Shown piece by piece: positions 22,752-35,492 of a stretch of 64,000 bases of DNA (position 1 is its first letter; every line of letters starts with the position of its first letter). Source of the stretch: an uncultured beta proteobacterium. Its GTDB lineage: Bacteria; Pseudomonadota; Gammaproteobacteria; Burkholderiales; Rhodocyclaceae. The notes beneath the pieces are model-generated. The model had not been told where the DNA came from. It was given only the letters and a program-made list of their open reading frames with translations, and searched no databases. The stretch lies in NCBI GenBank assembly GCA_903848955.1, contig CAINHS010000095.1, forward strand, positions 1-64,000, read 5' to 3'. The translations under genes and the position numbers were made by a program.

Positions 22752-23491
22752 CGCACCCGTTCGCCGCGCCGGGCGCCCGGTAGCCAGGTCTGCTCGCTGA
22801 AACCGGTCCAGCCATCCTGCCCTACGCAGAGCACGGTGGAACTACGCGTACCGTATTCGGGCGATTTGACGAAGGCTGCCGACAACATGCGCTCCAGATC
22901 GAGCGGAACGCCGGTCTGCGGCAGTTGTGCGTCGGGGTGGATGCCGTCGTCAGCAAGCAGGTCGAAAAGAGATTGATCGTCGGGCAGGCGGTCGATGGCG
23001 TGCGCCAGCGCCGCCTTGCCTGCGCCGACTTTCGGCCACGGGGTGTCAAGCAGGTGATTGGATACGCCATACAGCCCGGGCTCAAGCATTCGCGGCCGGC
23101 CGCCCATGTTCGAAGACCACCACAGCGTTTCGCCGTCGCCGATCAGCAGGTTGTAGCCATTGCACCGGCTGCCGTAGGCGGTGATGCGCTCGAGGTAGTC
23201 CTGCGGCGCTTCATCGCCGGCGAGAAAGTCCGCCACCAGTCCGCCGCGGGAAGGCATACCGGCGCGTTTCTGCGCCGGATCGCGGAAATTGGTCAGCGCC
23301 GCAAAGCGCCCCGCGCGACTGACGCCGAGCCAGGTGCCTCCGGCCTCGAGATCACGTCCGGCCAGCAAGTGCGGGGCATTGTTCCAGAAGGCCGCAGGCG
23401 CCGTCGGCCGGGCGAAGAACTCATCCCGATTGGCCGCGACGACCAACGGGTAGTCGGGATGAACCCGCCAGGCAATGAGGATCAGGCACAT
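22670..23491 (-). CDS. NRDE (TANGO2-like) family protein
   Basis: MCLILIAWRVHPDYPLVVAANRDEFFARPT, with the NRDE motif. Confidence 0.9.
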   Translation of the reverse strand: MCLILIAWRVHPDYPLVVAANRDEFFARPTAPAAFWNNAPHLLAGRDLEAGGTWLGVSRAGRFAALTNFRDPAQKRAGMPSRGGLVADFLAGDEAPQDYLERITAYGSRCNGYNLLIGDGETLWWSSNMGGRPRMLEPGLYGVSNHLLDTPWPKVGAGKAALAHAIDRLPDDQSLFDLLADDGIHPDAQLPQTGVPLDLERMLSAAFVKSPEYGTRSSTVLCVGQDGWTGFSEQTWLPGARRGERVRYRFTMARCGMPAAMNSGPSSTKPKRR

Positions 23492-23499
23492 CGTACCGC

Positions 23500-24552
23500 T
23501 CAGGAAGCCGCGTCCCCCTTGGGGACTGCTTGCAGCGCGTAGGGCAGCGGCAGGAATTCCAGTCGTTCGCCGTCGACGGCGCCGACATGGACCTCACCGG
23601 CGTCCGCCGCGCCGCTTTGCACACATATCAGGCACTCGAAACCGCCGCCGGGGGAGGCAGCTACACTGACAACGGCGCCACAGTGCTGATCGCCGGTTTC
23701 GGGAGCATAAACATGGGTGCCGGGAACCACCTCGCCAGCGAGCCTGGCGCGATAGGTACGGCGCTTGACCTTGCCCAGATACTGGGTGCGGGCAACGATT
23801 TCCTGGCCTGGATAGCAGCCCTTGCTGAAACTCACGCCGGCCACCGCAGGCAGTTCCATGTTCAGCATCTGCGGCACGAAAGCCTCCTGCGTTGCCGCCA
23901 CAACGCGGGGTTGCCCGGCGACAATTTCCAGCCATTGCCACGCCGCCAGTCCCACCGGACGTGCGGCAGAGGTCAGTTGCCGCCAGCACGACGGGGCAGC
24001 AGAACCTTCGAGCGCCAACAGCCAGCGCGTATCGTCGAGCCTGATCGCCTGCCCGCCTTCGACAGCCGCAACAGCGAAACGCGGGAGTTGGGCGACCGGA
24101 TCGCCGAGCATGGTCGCCAGTGAGCTTGCGACTGCCGATGAATAACCCAGCAAGACGCGCTCCGCCGTCGCGTCACTGAGCTTGACCTTCGAGCGCAAGA
24201 TGTACATCGAGAGCTTTTTCAGGATTGCCGGCAGGATGTCGCGCGGCAGCATCAGCAGGAAGTCATCGCCGTCGCGCCAGATCAGAAACAGTGCCAGCAG
24301 GCGTCCCTTGGGCGTACAAAGTCCGGCGAAGCGCGCGGCGCCGGGGGCAATGCCGTTGATATCGTTGGTCAGCAGGTTGTGCAGAAAACCGGCCGCCTCG
24401 ACGCCGCTGGCGCGGATCAGCCCTTGGTCGAGCAAGGGTGCCGCAATCCTTCCGTCGCGTGCCGCGACAAGCTCTTCGGCGGCAGCGCCAAAGCTGCTGC
24501 CATCCGCCGCCAGGCCTTGGGCGGCAAGGAAAGGAATCCATTCTTGGGTCAT
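23500..24552 (-). CDS. ygfZ: Folate-binding protein YgfZ (Fe-S/tRNA modification related)
   Basis: KGCYPGQEIVARTQYLGKVKRR signature. Confidence 0.93.
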   Translation of the reverse strand: MTQEWIPFLAAQGLAADGSSFGAAAEELVAARDGRIAAPLLDQGLIRASGVEAAGFLHNLLTNDINGIAPGAARFAGLCTPKGRLLALFLIWRDGDDFLLMLPRDILPAILKKLSMYILRSKVKLSDATAERVLLGYSSAVASSLATMLGDPVAQLPRFAVAAVEGGQAIRLDDTRWLLALEGSAAPSCWRQLTSAARPVGLAAWQWLEIVAGQPRVVAATQEAFVPQMLNMELPAVAGVSFSKGCYPGQEIVARTQYLGKVKRRTYRARLAGEVVPGTHVYAPETGDQHCGAVVSVAASPGGGFECLICVQSGAADAGEVHVGAVDGERLEFLPLPYALQAVPKGDAAS

Positions 24553-24638
24553 GAGCAGCGTCCGGGTCGAAGGGTAGGGAATGCTATTATCGCGGCAGCG
24601 CTGCAGATTGCGCTTGCCCTGTCCATATTCAAGTCTTG

Positions 24639-25628
24639 ATGCGCACGTTCAAACTAATCCTGCTGCTGCTGATTCTCGCATTTGTCGCCGTAATCGCGGG
24701 TGCCGGCTGGCTCACCGTACGTCACTTGCCCATGCATGGCGCGCCGACCGCGTTTTCTGTCCCGCCCGGTGCCAGCCTGCGCGCAGCGGCGCAGGTGATC
24801 GAAGCGGCGGGCATTGATCTGCCTGCCTGGCAACTTGAACTTCTGGGACGCCTGCTCGGACGCTCGTCGAAGATAAAGGCCGGAAGTTATGAGGCGGAGC
24901 AGGGCCTGACCGCGCTGGCGCTGCTCGACAAACTGACGCGCGGCGATGTCACGCAGGGCGAACTCGTGCTGGTCGAAGGCAGGAACTTCCGCCAGTTTCG
25001 CACCGCGCTGAACGAACACCCCGATCTCCTCCATGACTCGCTTAAGCTGAGCGATACGGAAATTCTCGCCCGGTTGGGGGCCAGGGAGTCGCATGCGGAG
25101 GGTCTGTTCTTTCCCGATACCTACCTGTTCAACAAGGGCAGCAGCGATTTCGACGTCTTGCGCCGCGCCTACGCGGCCATGCAACCCCGTCTCGCTGCCA
25201 CATGGGCGGGCCGCGACAGTTCGCTGCCGCTGAAGGCGCCTTACGATCTGCTGATTCTGGCGTCGATCGTGGAAAAGGAAACCGGGTTGCCCGCCGACCG
25301 ACCCCAGGTTGCCGCGGTTTTCGTCAATCGACTGCGCCGCGGCATGCTGCTGCAAACCGATCCGACGGTCATCTACGGCCTCGGGGAGCGCTTTGGCGGC
25401 ACTCTGCGCAAGGTCGATTTGCACACCGACACTCCCTGGAATACTTACACGCGTCCGGGTCTGCCGCCGACACCGATCGCCATGCCTGGTCTCGCATCGC
25501 TGCAAGCCGCGGCTAAACCGCCCGCCAGCGATATGCTGTATTTCGTCGCTCGCGGCGACGGTTCGAGCGCTTTTTCGACATCGCTGGACGCCCACAACAC
25601 TGCCGTCGCCCGGTACCAGAGGAGATAG
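24639..25628 (+). CDS. mltG: Endolytic murein transglycosylase MltG
   Basis: YceG-type sequence: LASIVEKETGLPADRPQVAAVFVNRLRRGMLLQTDPTVIYGLG. Confidence 0.95.
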   Translation: MRTFKLILLLLILAFVAVIAGAGWLTVRHLPMHGAPTAFSVPPGASLRAAAQVIEAAGIDLPAWQLELLGRLLGRSSKIKAGSYEAEQGLTALALLDKLTRGDVTQGELVLVEGRNFRQFRTALNEHPDLLHDSLKLSDTEILARLGARESHAEGLFFPDTYLFNKGSSDFDVLRRAYAAMQPRLAATWAGRDSSLPLKAPYDLLILASIVEKETGLPADRPQVAAVFVNRLRRGMLLQTDPTVIYGLGERFGGTLRKVDLHTDTPWNTYTRPGLPPTPIAMPGLASLQAAAKPPASDMLYFVARGDGSSAFSTSLDAHNTAVARYQRR

Positions 25629-25634
25629 ACCCGC

Positions 25635-26246
25635 ATGGCACGAGGCCGCTTCATCAGCTTTGAAGGCATCGACGGCGCAGGGAAAAGCACGCAGCACGCC
25701 TGGCTGGCGGATTACCTGCGCACGAAAGGTCATACCGTGGTCGCCAGCCGCGAGCCGGGCGGCACACCGCTGGGAGAAAAGCTGCGTAGTTTGCTGCTGG
25801 CCGAACCCATGCATCTGGAAACCGAAGCGCTGCTGATGTTTGCCGCGCGCCGCGAACATATTGCGCAAGTAATCGAACCGGCGCTGGCGCGTGGCGATTG
25901 GGTGGTCTGCGACCGCTTCGTTGATGCTTCGTTCGCCTATCAGGGGGGAGGGCGCGGCCTCAGTTGGACTAAACTGGAAGAACTCTCGGCCTGGGTGCTG
26001 GGCAATCTGCAACCGGACCTGACCCTGATATTCGATGCGCCGGTGGCAGTTGCCCGGCAACGTCTGCAGGCGAATACGGCCAAGCCGGATCGATTCGAGC
26101 AGGAACAATCGGCCTTTTTCGAGCGCGTCCGCGCCGCCTATTTGCGCATAGCGACCGAGAATCCAGGGCGGGTACGCGTGATCGATGCAACACAGACTCC
26201 AAGCAATATTAATAAAACACTTGAGAATATAGTTGCAGAACTTTGA
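25635..26246 (+). CDS. tmk: Thymidylate kinase
   Basis: [16 protein letters not shown]-loop; [17 protein letters not shown]. Confidence 0.96.
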   Translation: MARGRFISFEGIDGAGKSTQHAWLADYLRTKGHTVVASREPGGTPLGEKLRSLLLAEPMHLETEALLMFAARREHIAQVIEPALARGDWVVCDRFVDASFAYQGGGRGLSWTKLEELSAWVLGNLQPDLTLIFDAPVAVARQRLQANTAKPDRFEQEQSAFFERVRAAYLRIATENPGRVRVIDATQTPSNINKTLENIVAEL

Positions 26247-27288
26247 TTTAAAACAGTTAGATTGGAATAGCTCGATACGAGATCAACTGCTTGGGCAGGG
26301 ACTCGAGCGGCTTCCGCATGCGACGCTACTGGTCGGGCCAGCAGGGGTCGGCAAGGCCGCATTTTCCGAACAACTGGCCGCCCTGCTGCTCTGCGAGTCG
26401 GCCGCAAAGGAGCGCGGAGCCTGCGGCGAATGCCAGGCTTGCCGTTGGCTCGACGCCGGTAATCATCCCGACTTCAGGCGTGTTGCCGCGGACGGGGACG
26501 ACGACACCGAAGACGGTGCCGCGGACAAAGCCGGCGACAAGCCGAAAAAGCGCAGCGCAAAAATCATCAAGATCGACCAGATACGCGAACTGGAAGCCTT
26601 CGTTTTCGTCGGCAGCCATCGCAACGGGAATCGGGTAGTGCTCATCACGGATGCCGACGCGATGAACTCCCCTGCCGCCAATGCTCTTCTGAAAATACTT
26701 GAAGAACCACCTTCAAGCGTCTATTTTATATTGGTTTCATCAAAAACAAAGTCGCTGCTACCTACGCTCCGTAGTCGCTGCCGCGTCATTCCCTTCAGCC
26801 CACCGCCAGCCGCTGCCGGCGCCGCCTGGCTTGCCGGCGCCGGGCTCGAAAAGCAGGCGGTGCGCTATCTCGACCTTGCCGGCGGAGCTCCGATGCGAGT
26901 CGCACAATGGAAAGACGAGGGGCAACTGGCACCGATCGACGCGGTGGTGGATTCCCTGATCTCGCCGCCGGCCGATCCGCTGGCACTTGCCGCGCGCTGG
27001 GACAGCCTGCTCAAGGGTGACGGGTTGTTCCGCATGGAACATCTGGTTGAAGCGGTTCAGCGTTGGCTCTGCGATCTGGCTCTGGACCGGATGGCGGGCC
27101 AGGTTCGCTACCATGGCGGTTGGCCTCGACCGAAAGGTGTGACCGAACTCAATCCGGCCGCCCTGCTGGGCGCCTGGCGGGAAATCAACCTGTTTCGCCG
27201 CAGCGCTCGCCACCCGTTGAATCAATTGCTTTTTCTGGAAGAAATCGCCGCTCATTATCTGCGCGCCCTGCGTCCGGGAACCTCATGA
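26233..27288 (+). CDS. holB: DNA polymerase III delta' subunit
   Basis: [69 protein letters not shown]. Confidence 0.94.
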   Translation: MQNFDLKQLDWNSSIRDQLLGQGLERLPHATLLVGPAGVGKAAFSEQLAALLLCESAAKERGACGECQACRWLDAGNHPDFRRVAADGDDDTEDGAADKAGDKPKKRSAKIIKIDQIRELEAFVFVGSHRNGNRVVLITDADAMNSPAANALLKILEEPPSSVYFILVSSKTKSLLPTLRSRCRVIPFSPPPAAAGAAWLAGAGLEKQAVRYLDLAGGAPMRVAQWKDEGQLAPIDAVVDSLISPPADPLALAARWDSLLKGDGLFRMEHLVEAVQRWLCDLALDRMAGQVRYHGGWPRPKGVTELNPAALLGAWREINLFRRSARHPLNQLLFLEEIAAHYLRALRPGTS

Positions 27289-28067
27289 ACAGCCTCTTGG
27301 TCGATTCCCACTGCCACCTCGATTTTCCGGATTTTCAGGGCCGGGAAGAGGAACTTGTGGGCGCCATGACGGCCAATGGTGTCGGTTGGGCATTGATTGC
27401 CGGTGTAAACCTCGAGCGCTTTCCCGGCGTTCTGGCACTGATCGGGCGTTTCCCCAATCTTTATGCGGCTGTCGGCGTTCATCCGGATACCCGGGACGGG
27501 GATGAAGCGGATGAAAACACCCTGATCCGTCTTGCTGACCATCCAAAAGTCGTCGCCATTGGCGAAACCGGTCTTGACTACTACCGCTTTGAGGGCGATC
27601 TCGACTGGCAGCGCGAACGTTTCCGTACCCATATCAGGGCTGCCCGGCGCGCTCGCAAACCGCTGATCATTCACACGCGTGAAGCCGCCGCCGATACCTT
27701 GCGCATCCTTGGCGAGGAGGAGGGCGGCGAAGTGGGCGGGGTATTCCACTGCTTCACGGAAACCCGCGCGGTGGCCGAAGCCGCCCTCGCGCTTGGTTTT
27801 CACATTTCCATCTCCGGTATTGTTACCTTCAAAAATGCACTGCAAATCAAGGAGGTGGCAAGCTTCGTACCTCTCGACCGGCTGCTGGTTGAGACTGACG
27901 CCCCTTACCTTGCCCCCGTGCCGCATCGGGGCAAGCTCAATCATCCCGCCCTGGTACTCCACGTTGCCGAAGAGGTCGCCAGATTGAAAGGTATCAGCGT
28001 TGAGGAACTGACCCGGGCCACGACGGCCAACTTTTTTCGCCTCTTCGGCGCCTCCGATCATGCGTAG
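27285..28067 (+). CDS. tatD: TatD-family deoxyribonuclease
   Basis: Start [41 protein letters not shown]. Confidence 0.94.
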   Translation: MNSLLVDSHCHLDFPDFQGREEELVGAMTANGVGWALIAGVNLERFPGVLALIGRFPNLYAAVGVHPDTRDGDEADENTLIRLADHPKVVAIGETGLDYYRFEGDLDWQRERFRTHIRAARRARKPLIIHTREAAADTLRILGEEEGGEVGGVFHCFTETRAVAEAALALGFHISISGIVTFKNALQIKEVASFVPLDRLLVETDAPYLAPVPHRGKLNHPALVLHVAEEVARLKGISVEELTRATTANFFRLFGASDHA

Positions 28068-28689
28068 GCGGTTCTTGGCATGGGTGTTGGCGCTTGTCGC
28101 CGGACTGGCGCAGGCAGGTGCCTACGACGACATTCTGGGTGCCGCGAATCGCGGCGACAGCACCGCGGTCATCGATTTGCTCAAGCGCGGCATGGACGTC
28201 AACACCGCCGACCAGGGCGGATCGACGCTGCTGATGATCGCCGCCCGCAACGGCAGCCAGGCCTTGCTAGAGGCCTTGCTGATCAATCGCGCCAACGTTA
28301 ATCGACGCAATCAGGTCGGCGACACGGCCTTGATGCTGGCCGCGTTGAAGGGTTCGCCGGAGACCGTACAAATGCTGCTGGACAGAAGTGCCGATCCGAA
28401 TCCGTCGGGTTGGACGCCATTGCACTATGCGATATTCGGCGGCAACAAGGAAGTGGCGGCTCTGATGCTGGCAAAAGGCGCGAGTATCGATGCCCGCGCA
28501 CCCAACGGCCAGAGCGCGTTGATGCTGGCCGTCAAACTCGGCAATTTTGAGCTGGTTCAGATGTTGGTCGAAGCCGACGCGGATATGGATATGGCCGACT
28601 ACGACGGCGTTACGGCACTGCGCCTGGGCGTAAAACTGGGGCACAAGGAGATTGTGGAATATTTGCGCAAGACGGGCGCATTTGAATAA
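28060..28689 (+). CDS. Secreted/periplasmic ankyrin-repeat protein
   Basis: Signal peptide-like N-terminus plus five or more ankyrin repeats. Confidence 0.88.
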   Translation: MRRRFLAWVLALVAGLAQAGAYDDILGAANRGDSTAVIDLLKRGMDVNTADQGGSTLLMIAARNGSQALLEALLINRANVNRRNQVGDTALMLAALKGSPETVQMLLDRSADPNPSGWTPLHYAIFGGNKEVAALMLAKGASIDARAPNGQSALMLAVKLGNFELVQMLVEADADMDMADYDGVTALRLGVKLGHKEIVEYLRKTGAFE

Positions 28690-28770
28690 CGGACGTCCTG
28701 AAGGACGTCATTTATACTTCGCATAATTGACATTATGTCAATTAATGTCGGGACGTAGTGACCCGTTATT
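28685..28770. repeat. Compound inverted repeats between convergent genes (possible bidirectional terminator or MITE/REP-like element)
   Basis: Outer arms AATAACGG (28685-28692) / CCGTTATT (28763-28770); inner hairpins GACGTCCT-GA-AGGACGTC and AATTGACA-TTA-TGTCAATT. Confidence 0.6.
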
Positions 28771-28819
28771 GGGCAAGCAAACCACTTAAGCGTGTTTATG
28801 TGCGCGACTTCCTAACGGT

Positions 28820-30265
28820 CTAGTGCACCGTACACACCATGCAGGGATCGAAACTTCTCACTACATGGTCGATCACCGCCGGCAGCGGACCGTTGGTGCT
28901 TGCCGGCAAGCCCGCCAGGGCCTGCTCCAGCGCGCCCGGTTGTCCCTGCGTATCGCGCGGCGAGAAGTTCCATGTGGTCGGTGCGATGATCTGATAGTTG
29001 TGAATGCGGCCGCGCCGCACTGTCATCCAGTGCCCCAGCGAACCGCGCGCCGCCTCGACCAGGCCGACGCCGGAGGTTTCGTCGGCGAGACGCGCCGTGA
29101 TGCACCAAGGCGCGCCAGGCACCAGTTCGGTCAACCAGCGCTCCATGGCGGGCACCACCAGCGCCAATTCAAGCAGACGCGCCACGACACGGCCGGCAAC
29201 GCTGCCACCATCGGACTCGACCATGTCGCGCGCCAGAGGATGACCGGCCACCACCTGGCGCGCCAATGCCCCGGTCTCCACCACCTGCCCCGCCAGACGC
29301 GGCGCCTTGCACCAGGAGTAGGCGCCTTCCTTTTCGGCGACCGGCAGAGTGCTGCCGGCAGCCGGATGCTGCGGCAGGCCGGCAGCGGCGTACCACGCGT
29401 GGCTGATGTCTTCCTCAATCGCTTCGACCTCCAGCGCTGCCGCCCCACCGTGCCATAGCCCCGCCGGGAACAGTTGCCCATCCTCTTCGCGGTAGCAACC
29501 GTAGCTCATGAAGCGATCCGTGCCACGCCCGAGATGCCACAGATCCAGGTCCCCGGCGATGGCGAGAAATGTCCGCAGGTCGCCGCCACCGGCTCGCGTC
29601 CGCCACGCTTCCAGTTGGGAGCGGTCGGCAATCGAGGCAAACTCTTCCAGTGTCGCGCCGAAGCTGACGGTTTCGAGGAAAGTGCGAAACTCGCGCAGAA
29701 TCCGATGCAGTCGGAATATTTCCGAACTCTGCAGCGGCCGCGTCGAGCCGCCCGGCTGAACGGCCAGCGTATGCGGCCATTTGCCGGCCAGCAGGCCCAT
29801 CATCTGCATGAAACGGGCGCGCTCCGGCAAGACCTGATTCGGCGCACTGCCCGTGATGGCGCGAAAACGTCCGGCCGTCGAGCCGTACCAACGACGGCCG
29901 GCATACTCGGCACGGGCGAAGTCGGGCATGAAGAACAGGTAGAAATGCGTCAGGTGGTCGGCCATATTCTCGGCGGCCAGGGTCAGATTGGCGGCCAGTC
30001 GACCGTTGTGGGGCGGCTCGATAGCGGCCGCGTCGGCCAGCGCCAGGGCCGCAGCGGCCGACTGGGCCACCGAGCAGATGCCGCAGATGCGCGGCACCAG
30101 CACCAACGCATCGGCCGGCAGCTTGCCTTGCAGGATCTGCTCGAAACCCCGGTACAGCGGCGAATTGACGTAGGCCGCAGCGATCCGGCCATCGGCGATG
30201 TCGAGGCTGATTTCAAGATCACCTTCAACACGGTTGAAGGGACCGGCGATGCGCCGCGTGCTCAT
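28820..30265 (-). CDS. hupV/hoxC: Regulatory (H2-sensing) [NiFe]-hydrogenase large subunit
   Basis: RICGIC and C-terminal DPCMVCTVH-stop: no cleavable C-terminal extension, as in sensor hydrogenases. Confidence 0.9.
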   Translation of the reverse strand: MSTRRIAGPFNRVEGDLEISLDIADGRIAAAYVNSPLYRGFEQILQGKLPADALVLVPRICGICSVAQSAAAALALADAAAIEPPHNGRLAANLTLAAENMADHLTHFYLFFMPDFARAEYAGRRWYGSTAGRFRAITGSAPNQVLPERARFMQMMGLLAGKWPHTLAVQPGGSTRPLQSSEIFRLHRILREFRTFLETVSFGATLEEFASIADRSQLEAWRTRAGGGDLRTFLAIAGDLDLWHLGRGTDRFMSYGCYREEDGQLFPAGLWHGGAAALEVEAIEEDISHAWYAAAGLPQHPAAGSTLPVAEKEGAYSWCKAPRLAGQVVETGALARQVVAGHPLARDMVESDGGSVAGRVVARLLELALVVPAMERWLTELVPGAPWCITARLADETSGVGLVEAARGSLGHWMTVRRGRIHNYQIIAPTTWNFSPRDTQGQPGALEQALAGLPASTNGPLPAVIDHVVRSFDPCMVCTVH

Positions 30266-31254
30266 CGTCTGCCGCGCTTGACCGAAGGCGCCCGCAGCAG
30301 GTGGTCCGCCGTCGCGTTTTCGCGCACCCGCGCCGGCGTCGCCGACTTGGACAGCGCCGCCAGCGCGATAAACCACGCTTTCGGCATGTCGGCGGGCAGG
30401 CCGAGCGGAATTCCTGCGACCTTGGGGGTGGTCTCGAAGGGGTGGCCGGGTTCCTCAAAGCCCGGGTCGGTACAACGGATGCAGGCGTAGCCGCCGCGAA
30501 GACAAGAGCCTTCGCCGTTCCACAGGCGCTGATTGCAGTCGGCGTGGGCCTGCGTGCCCTTGCAGCCGAGTTGCTCCATCAGGCAGCCCTGTTCCGAATG
30601 CCTGGAGGCACTGGCCTTGAATTCGTAATACTCGTTGCGCGGGCAGCCGTGATGCACCAGCTGATCGGCAAAAAACCGGGGGCGCCCGTAGTCATCCAAA
30701 TGCTCCGCGCCCAGCCTGCCGTGAGCCAGGGCGGCCAAGGTTTCGGTAATCCAGTCGGGATGGGGTGGACAGCCCGCGACATTGATCACAGGCAAACCGG
30801 CGCGGCCACGGAAGTCGGGCCCGAGCAGGCCGCCAGCGGCCTCGCCGTCGTACTGCAGCCCGCAGGCGTCGGTCGGATTCATGCCGGCCGCCGTGATGCC
30901 CCCAAAGGAAGAGCAACTGCCAACCGCGACAACATGTCTGGCGCGGACCGCGATCTGCCGCACCCATTCAATCATCGGTTGCGCTCCCCCGCCGAAACGG
31001 TGAAAGCCTCCGGTCCCCTGCGGTCCGCGCAACAGCGAACCCTCGATACACAACACATCGACTGCGGTGCTGCCGGCGGCACATTGCTCAATCAGGTCCC
31101 GCGCTTCGTCGACACCCGCCTCGGAAATGCTCGGATGCCAAAGCAGCTCAATGCTTTCGTCCGTCAGCAAGCGGAACAGCGGCCCGTGTTCGCTGCCCAG
31201 CCACGACAGCGTACAGCCACCGCAACCACCTGACTGGAGCCAGAGGATGTTCAT
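30262..31254 (-). CDS. hupU/hoxB: Regulatory (H2-sensing) [NiFe]-hydrogenase small subunit
   Basis: MNILWLQSGGCGGCTLSWLG with no Tat leader; GSCSSFGG; CPPHPDW. Confidence 0.9.
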   Translation of the reverse strand: MNILWLQSGGCGGCTLSWLGSEHGPLFRLLTDESIELLWHPSISEAGVDEARDLIEQCAAGSTAVDVLCIEGSLLRGPQGTGGFHRFGGGAQPMIEWVRQIAVRARHVVAVGSCSSFGGITAAGMNPTDACGLQYDGEAAGGLLGPDFRGRAGLPVINVAGCPPHPDWITETLAALAHGRLGAEHLDDYGRPRFFADQLVHHGCPRNEYYEFKASASRHSEQGCLMEQLGCKGTQAHADCNQRLWNGEGSCLRGGYACIRCTDPGFEEPGHPFETTPKVAGIPLGLPADMPKAWFIALAALSKSATPARVRENATADHLLRAPSVKRGRR

Positions 31255-31256
31255 GG

Positions 31257-32689
<1,433 letters not shown>

Positions 32690-32693
<4 letters not shown>

Positions 32694-34417
32694 GTCGGCA
32701 CTTTCCAGCCAAGGTCGCGATGGCGCGCCAGATGACGCGGGGTCCATGAGGCCAATGACTTGCGCACGAAATGATGACGGGCGACGTGGTAGCTCGGATC
32801 GAAACCGTAGAAATTGCGCCGCATGTGGGCCAGTTCTTCTTCGCGATAGGCGGTCAGCGGTTTCTCGGCCTCGTCCCTGGCGCGGCGCTCGCGCTTGGCA
32901 GACAACTGGGCCGCAAGTTCGGGTGCTGCCACGATCTCGGCTGCACGCCGCGCTACGTCGATGCGGAACGCCTGGGGATCGCCCGCCAGGCAGGCATCGG
33001 TAAATCCGATCTCTGCCGCGCTCTGTGCTGTGAGCGGCTGCCGGTTGCGCATTATTCCCCGCGCGCCCTCCTCGCTGACTCGACGCGGCAGCAGATAAGT
33101 CCAGTATTCCGAGCCGTAGAGATTGCCCATGTTCTTGTAATGCGGATTGAGCATCACCCCTTCGCGCGCCCAGACGTGGTCTGCCGCCCGAGCCAGAAAG
33201 CAGCCGCCCGCTCCGGCATTTCCCGCCAGTGCCGCCACGGTGATCTGGTCGCCTGCCTCAATCAGCTCGCGCGCCACATCGTTCATCGCATTGATGTTGT
33301 TCCATGACTCGTCCGCCGGCGAATCCGCGGCTTCAATAACATTGAGATGAATGCCGTTGGACCAGAAGTCGGCGCCACCCATCAGCACCAGAACCTTTAC
33401 CGGCCGCTGCTTCGCCCATGCCAGTGCTGACTGCAGGCGTACGCACTGCGCGGTCGACATCGCGCCGTTGTAGAACTCGAAATGGAGGAAGCCAACCGCA
33501 TTTTCGTCACTGCCGCTCTCCTCGTAGGCAATGTCCTGCCAGGTTTCGCTGCCGGCTCGCCACCATCCTTGAAGCGGTGCTTCGGCAAGGGCGGCAGACT
33601 CGGGAGCGAAGGCCAGTGTTGCCGGGAGTTTGAGATCGCCCGCCCGCTTGGCATGGCCGATCCACAACGCGCCATCGCGGGTTCGCCTCAGCAAGGCGCC
33701 TTCGCGTCGCGCCAGCGCTTCTCCGGGCTTGCTGCCAAGTTCGCCGTGAAGAATCGCCTCGGGCCACGCATCGAAGATATGGCAGGGTTCGCCGAACAGA
33801 GTGTCGGCGACGCCGGGGAAGCCATCGGCGGCATTCATTTTCCTCAGGACCGTCGCCGTATCGTCGCGATGCCAGTCGATGACGCGCTCCGTCTGCTTCA
33901 TCAGAGGCCGCAAGCGGCCACGCGCCTCGCCGCAGGCAGCCAGCGGTGTCGGCACAAAATTGCCCGCGATAAAACGCTCCAGCGCCTGCAGCACGGCACC
34001 TGTCGCGGCTTGCGTCACCTCGTTGCGGTAGATGCTCGACTTCTTCGCGTGGCGCAAGGGAAACGCGGCACTGGCCCAGATCGGCCCGGCATCCATCTCG
34101 GCTTCAGCCTGCAACACGGTGACACCCCACTCGGCCTCGCCCTGCTGTATCGCCCAGTCCAGCGCCGACGGCCCGCGGTCACCTATGATGCCCGGATGGA
34201 CGATGAGGCAGGTGTATTGCGACCAGATCGATTCGGGAATCGCCCGGCGCAGATACGGCGCGACGATCAGGTCCGGCTTGAACAGCGCAACCGCTTCCTC
34301 GGCGACGCTGTCGGCGATGTCGAACTCGATCGAGATCTCGTGACCGCGCCGTTGCAGTTCCGCCCCGAGGCGTTGCGTCAGGCTGTTGAAGGCGTGGGTC
34401 AGGAGCAGGATGCGCAT
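32690..34417 (-). CDS. hypX: Hydrogenase maturation protein HypX/HoxX (formyltransferase-like plus enoyl-CoA hydratase-like)
   Basis: MRILLLTHAFNSLTQRLGAEL; VHPGIIGDRGPSALDWAI; crotonase-like C-terminal half. Confidence 0.92.
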
Positions 34418-34427
34418 GTGCTGACCG

Positions 34428-35492
34428 CTAACAGATTCTAGGCAACTGATCACCCGCCAGCCAATCGACGATGCGGCGGCCGCCGAAAGATGTGGTGAGC
34501 TGGACGAAGTGGTGGTCGTCGGCAATGACCTCGCCGATCAGTGCGGCCTCCCGCCCCAGCGGATGGGCGCGCATCGTGGCCAACAGCCGCTCGGCATCGG
34601 CGCTGGCGCAGATCGCGATCAGCTTGCCTTCGTTGGCGACGTAAAGCGGATCGAGGCCGAGGAATTCGCAGGCGGCGGCAACCACCTGCTTCACCGGAAT
34701 GGCCTTCTCGTGGAGCATCATGCCAACACCGGATTGACCGGCGATTTCGTTCAGGGTTGCTGCCAGGCCGCCGCGTGTAGGGTCGCGCAGGCAATGCAGA
34801 TCGGCGCCGGTGGCGAGCATGGCGGCAATCAATCCATTCAGGGCCGCCGTGTCGGACTCGATCGGCGCATCGAAGGAAAGACTCTCGCGCTTGCTCATGA
34901 TCGCCACGCCGTGGTCGCCCAGCGATCCCGATATGATTATTGCGTCACCCGGTCGCGCCCGGCTGCCGCCGAGTTCGATGCCGTCGGGCAGTACGCCGAC
35001 GCCGGTGGTGGTGATAAACACGCCATCACCCTTGCCACGTTCGACGACCTTGGTGTCGCCCGTCACCACGGGCACCCCGGCCTCGCGCGCGGCATGCGCC
35101 ATGGATTCAACGATGCGCGCCAGATCGGCCAGCGGGAAGCCTTCTTCGAGAATGAAACCGGCCGCCAGATACAGAGGTGTGGCGCCCATTACGGCAACAT
35201 CATTCACCGTGCCATGCACCGAGAGGCAGCCGATGTCGCCACCGGGGAAGAACAGCGGCGAGACGACATGGCAGTCGGTGGACATGACCAGCCGTCCCGG
35301 CTTTCCGTTGATAGTCGGCGCTGGCAATACGGCGCCATCGTTGCCCTGCCCCAGATATTCGTTGCCCAGATGTTTGGCGAACAGTTCCGAGATCAATTGC
35401 ACCATCGAGCGGCCGCCCGAACCGTGCGTCATATCGACGCGCCCATGCTTCACATCGAGCGGGCGCACATAGCCTCTTTTCACTTCACTCAT
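34428..35492 (-). CDS. hypE: Hydrogenase expression/formation protein HypE
   Basis: DMTHGSGGRSM; C-terminal PRIC (terminal Cys). Confidence 0.96.
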   Translation of the reverse strand: MSEVKRGYVRPLDVKHGRVDMTHGSGGRSMVQLISELFAKHLGNEYLGQGNDGAVLPAPTINGKPGRLVMSTDCHVVSPLFFPGGDIGCLSVHGTVNDVAVMGATPLYLAAGFILEEGFPLADLARIVESMAHAAREAGVPVVTGDTKVVERGKGDGVFITTTGVGVLPDGIELGGSRARPGDAIIISGSLGDHGVAIMSKRESLSFDAPIESDTAALNGLIAAMLATGADLHCLRDPTRGGLAATLNEIAGQSGVGMMLHEKAIPVKQVVAAACEFLGLDPLYVANEGKLIAICASADAERLLATMRAHPLGREAALIGEVIADDHHFVQLTTSFGGRRIVDWLAGDQLPRIC

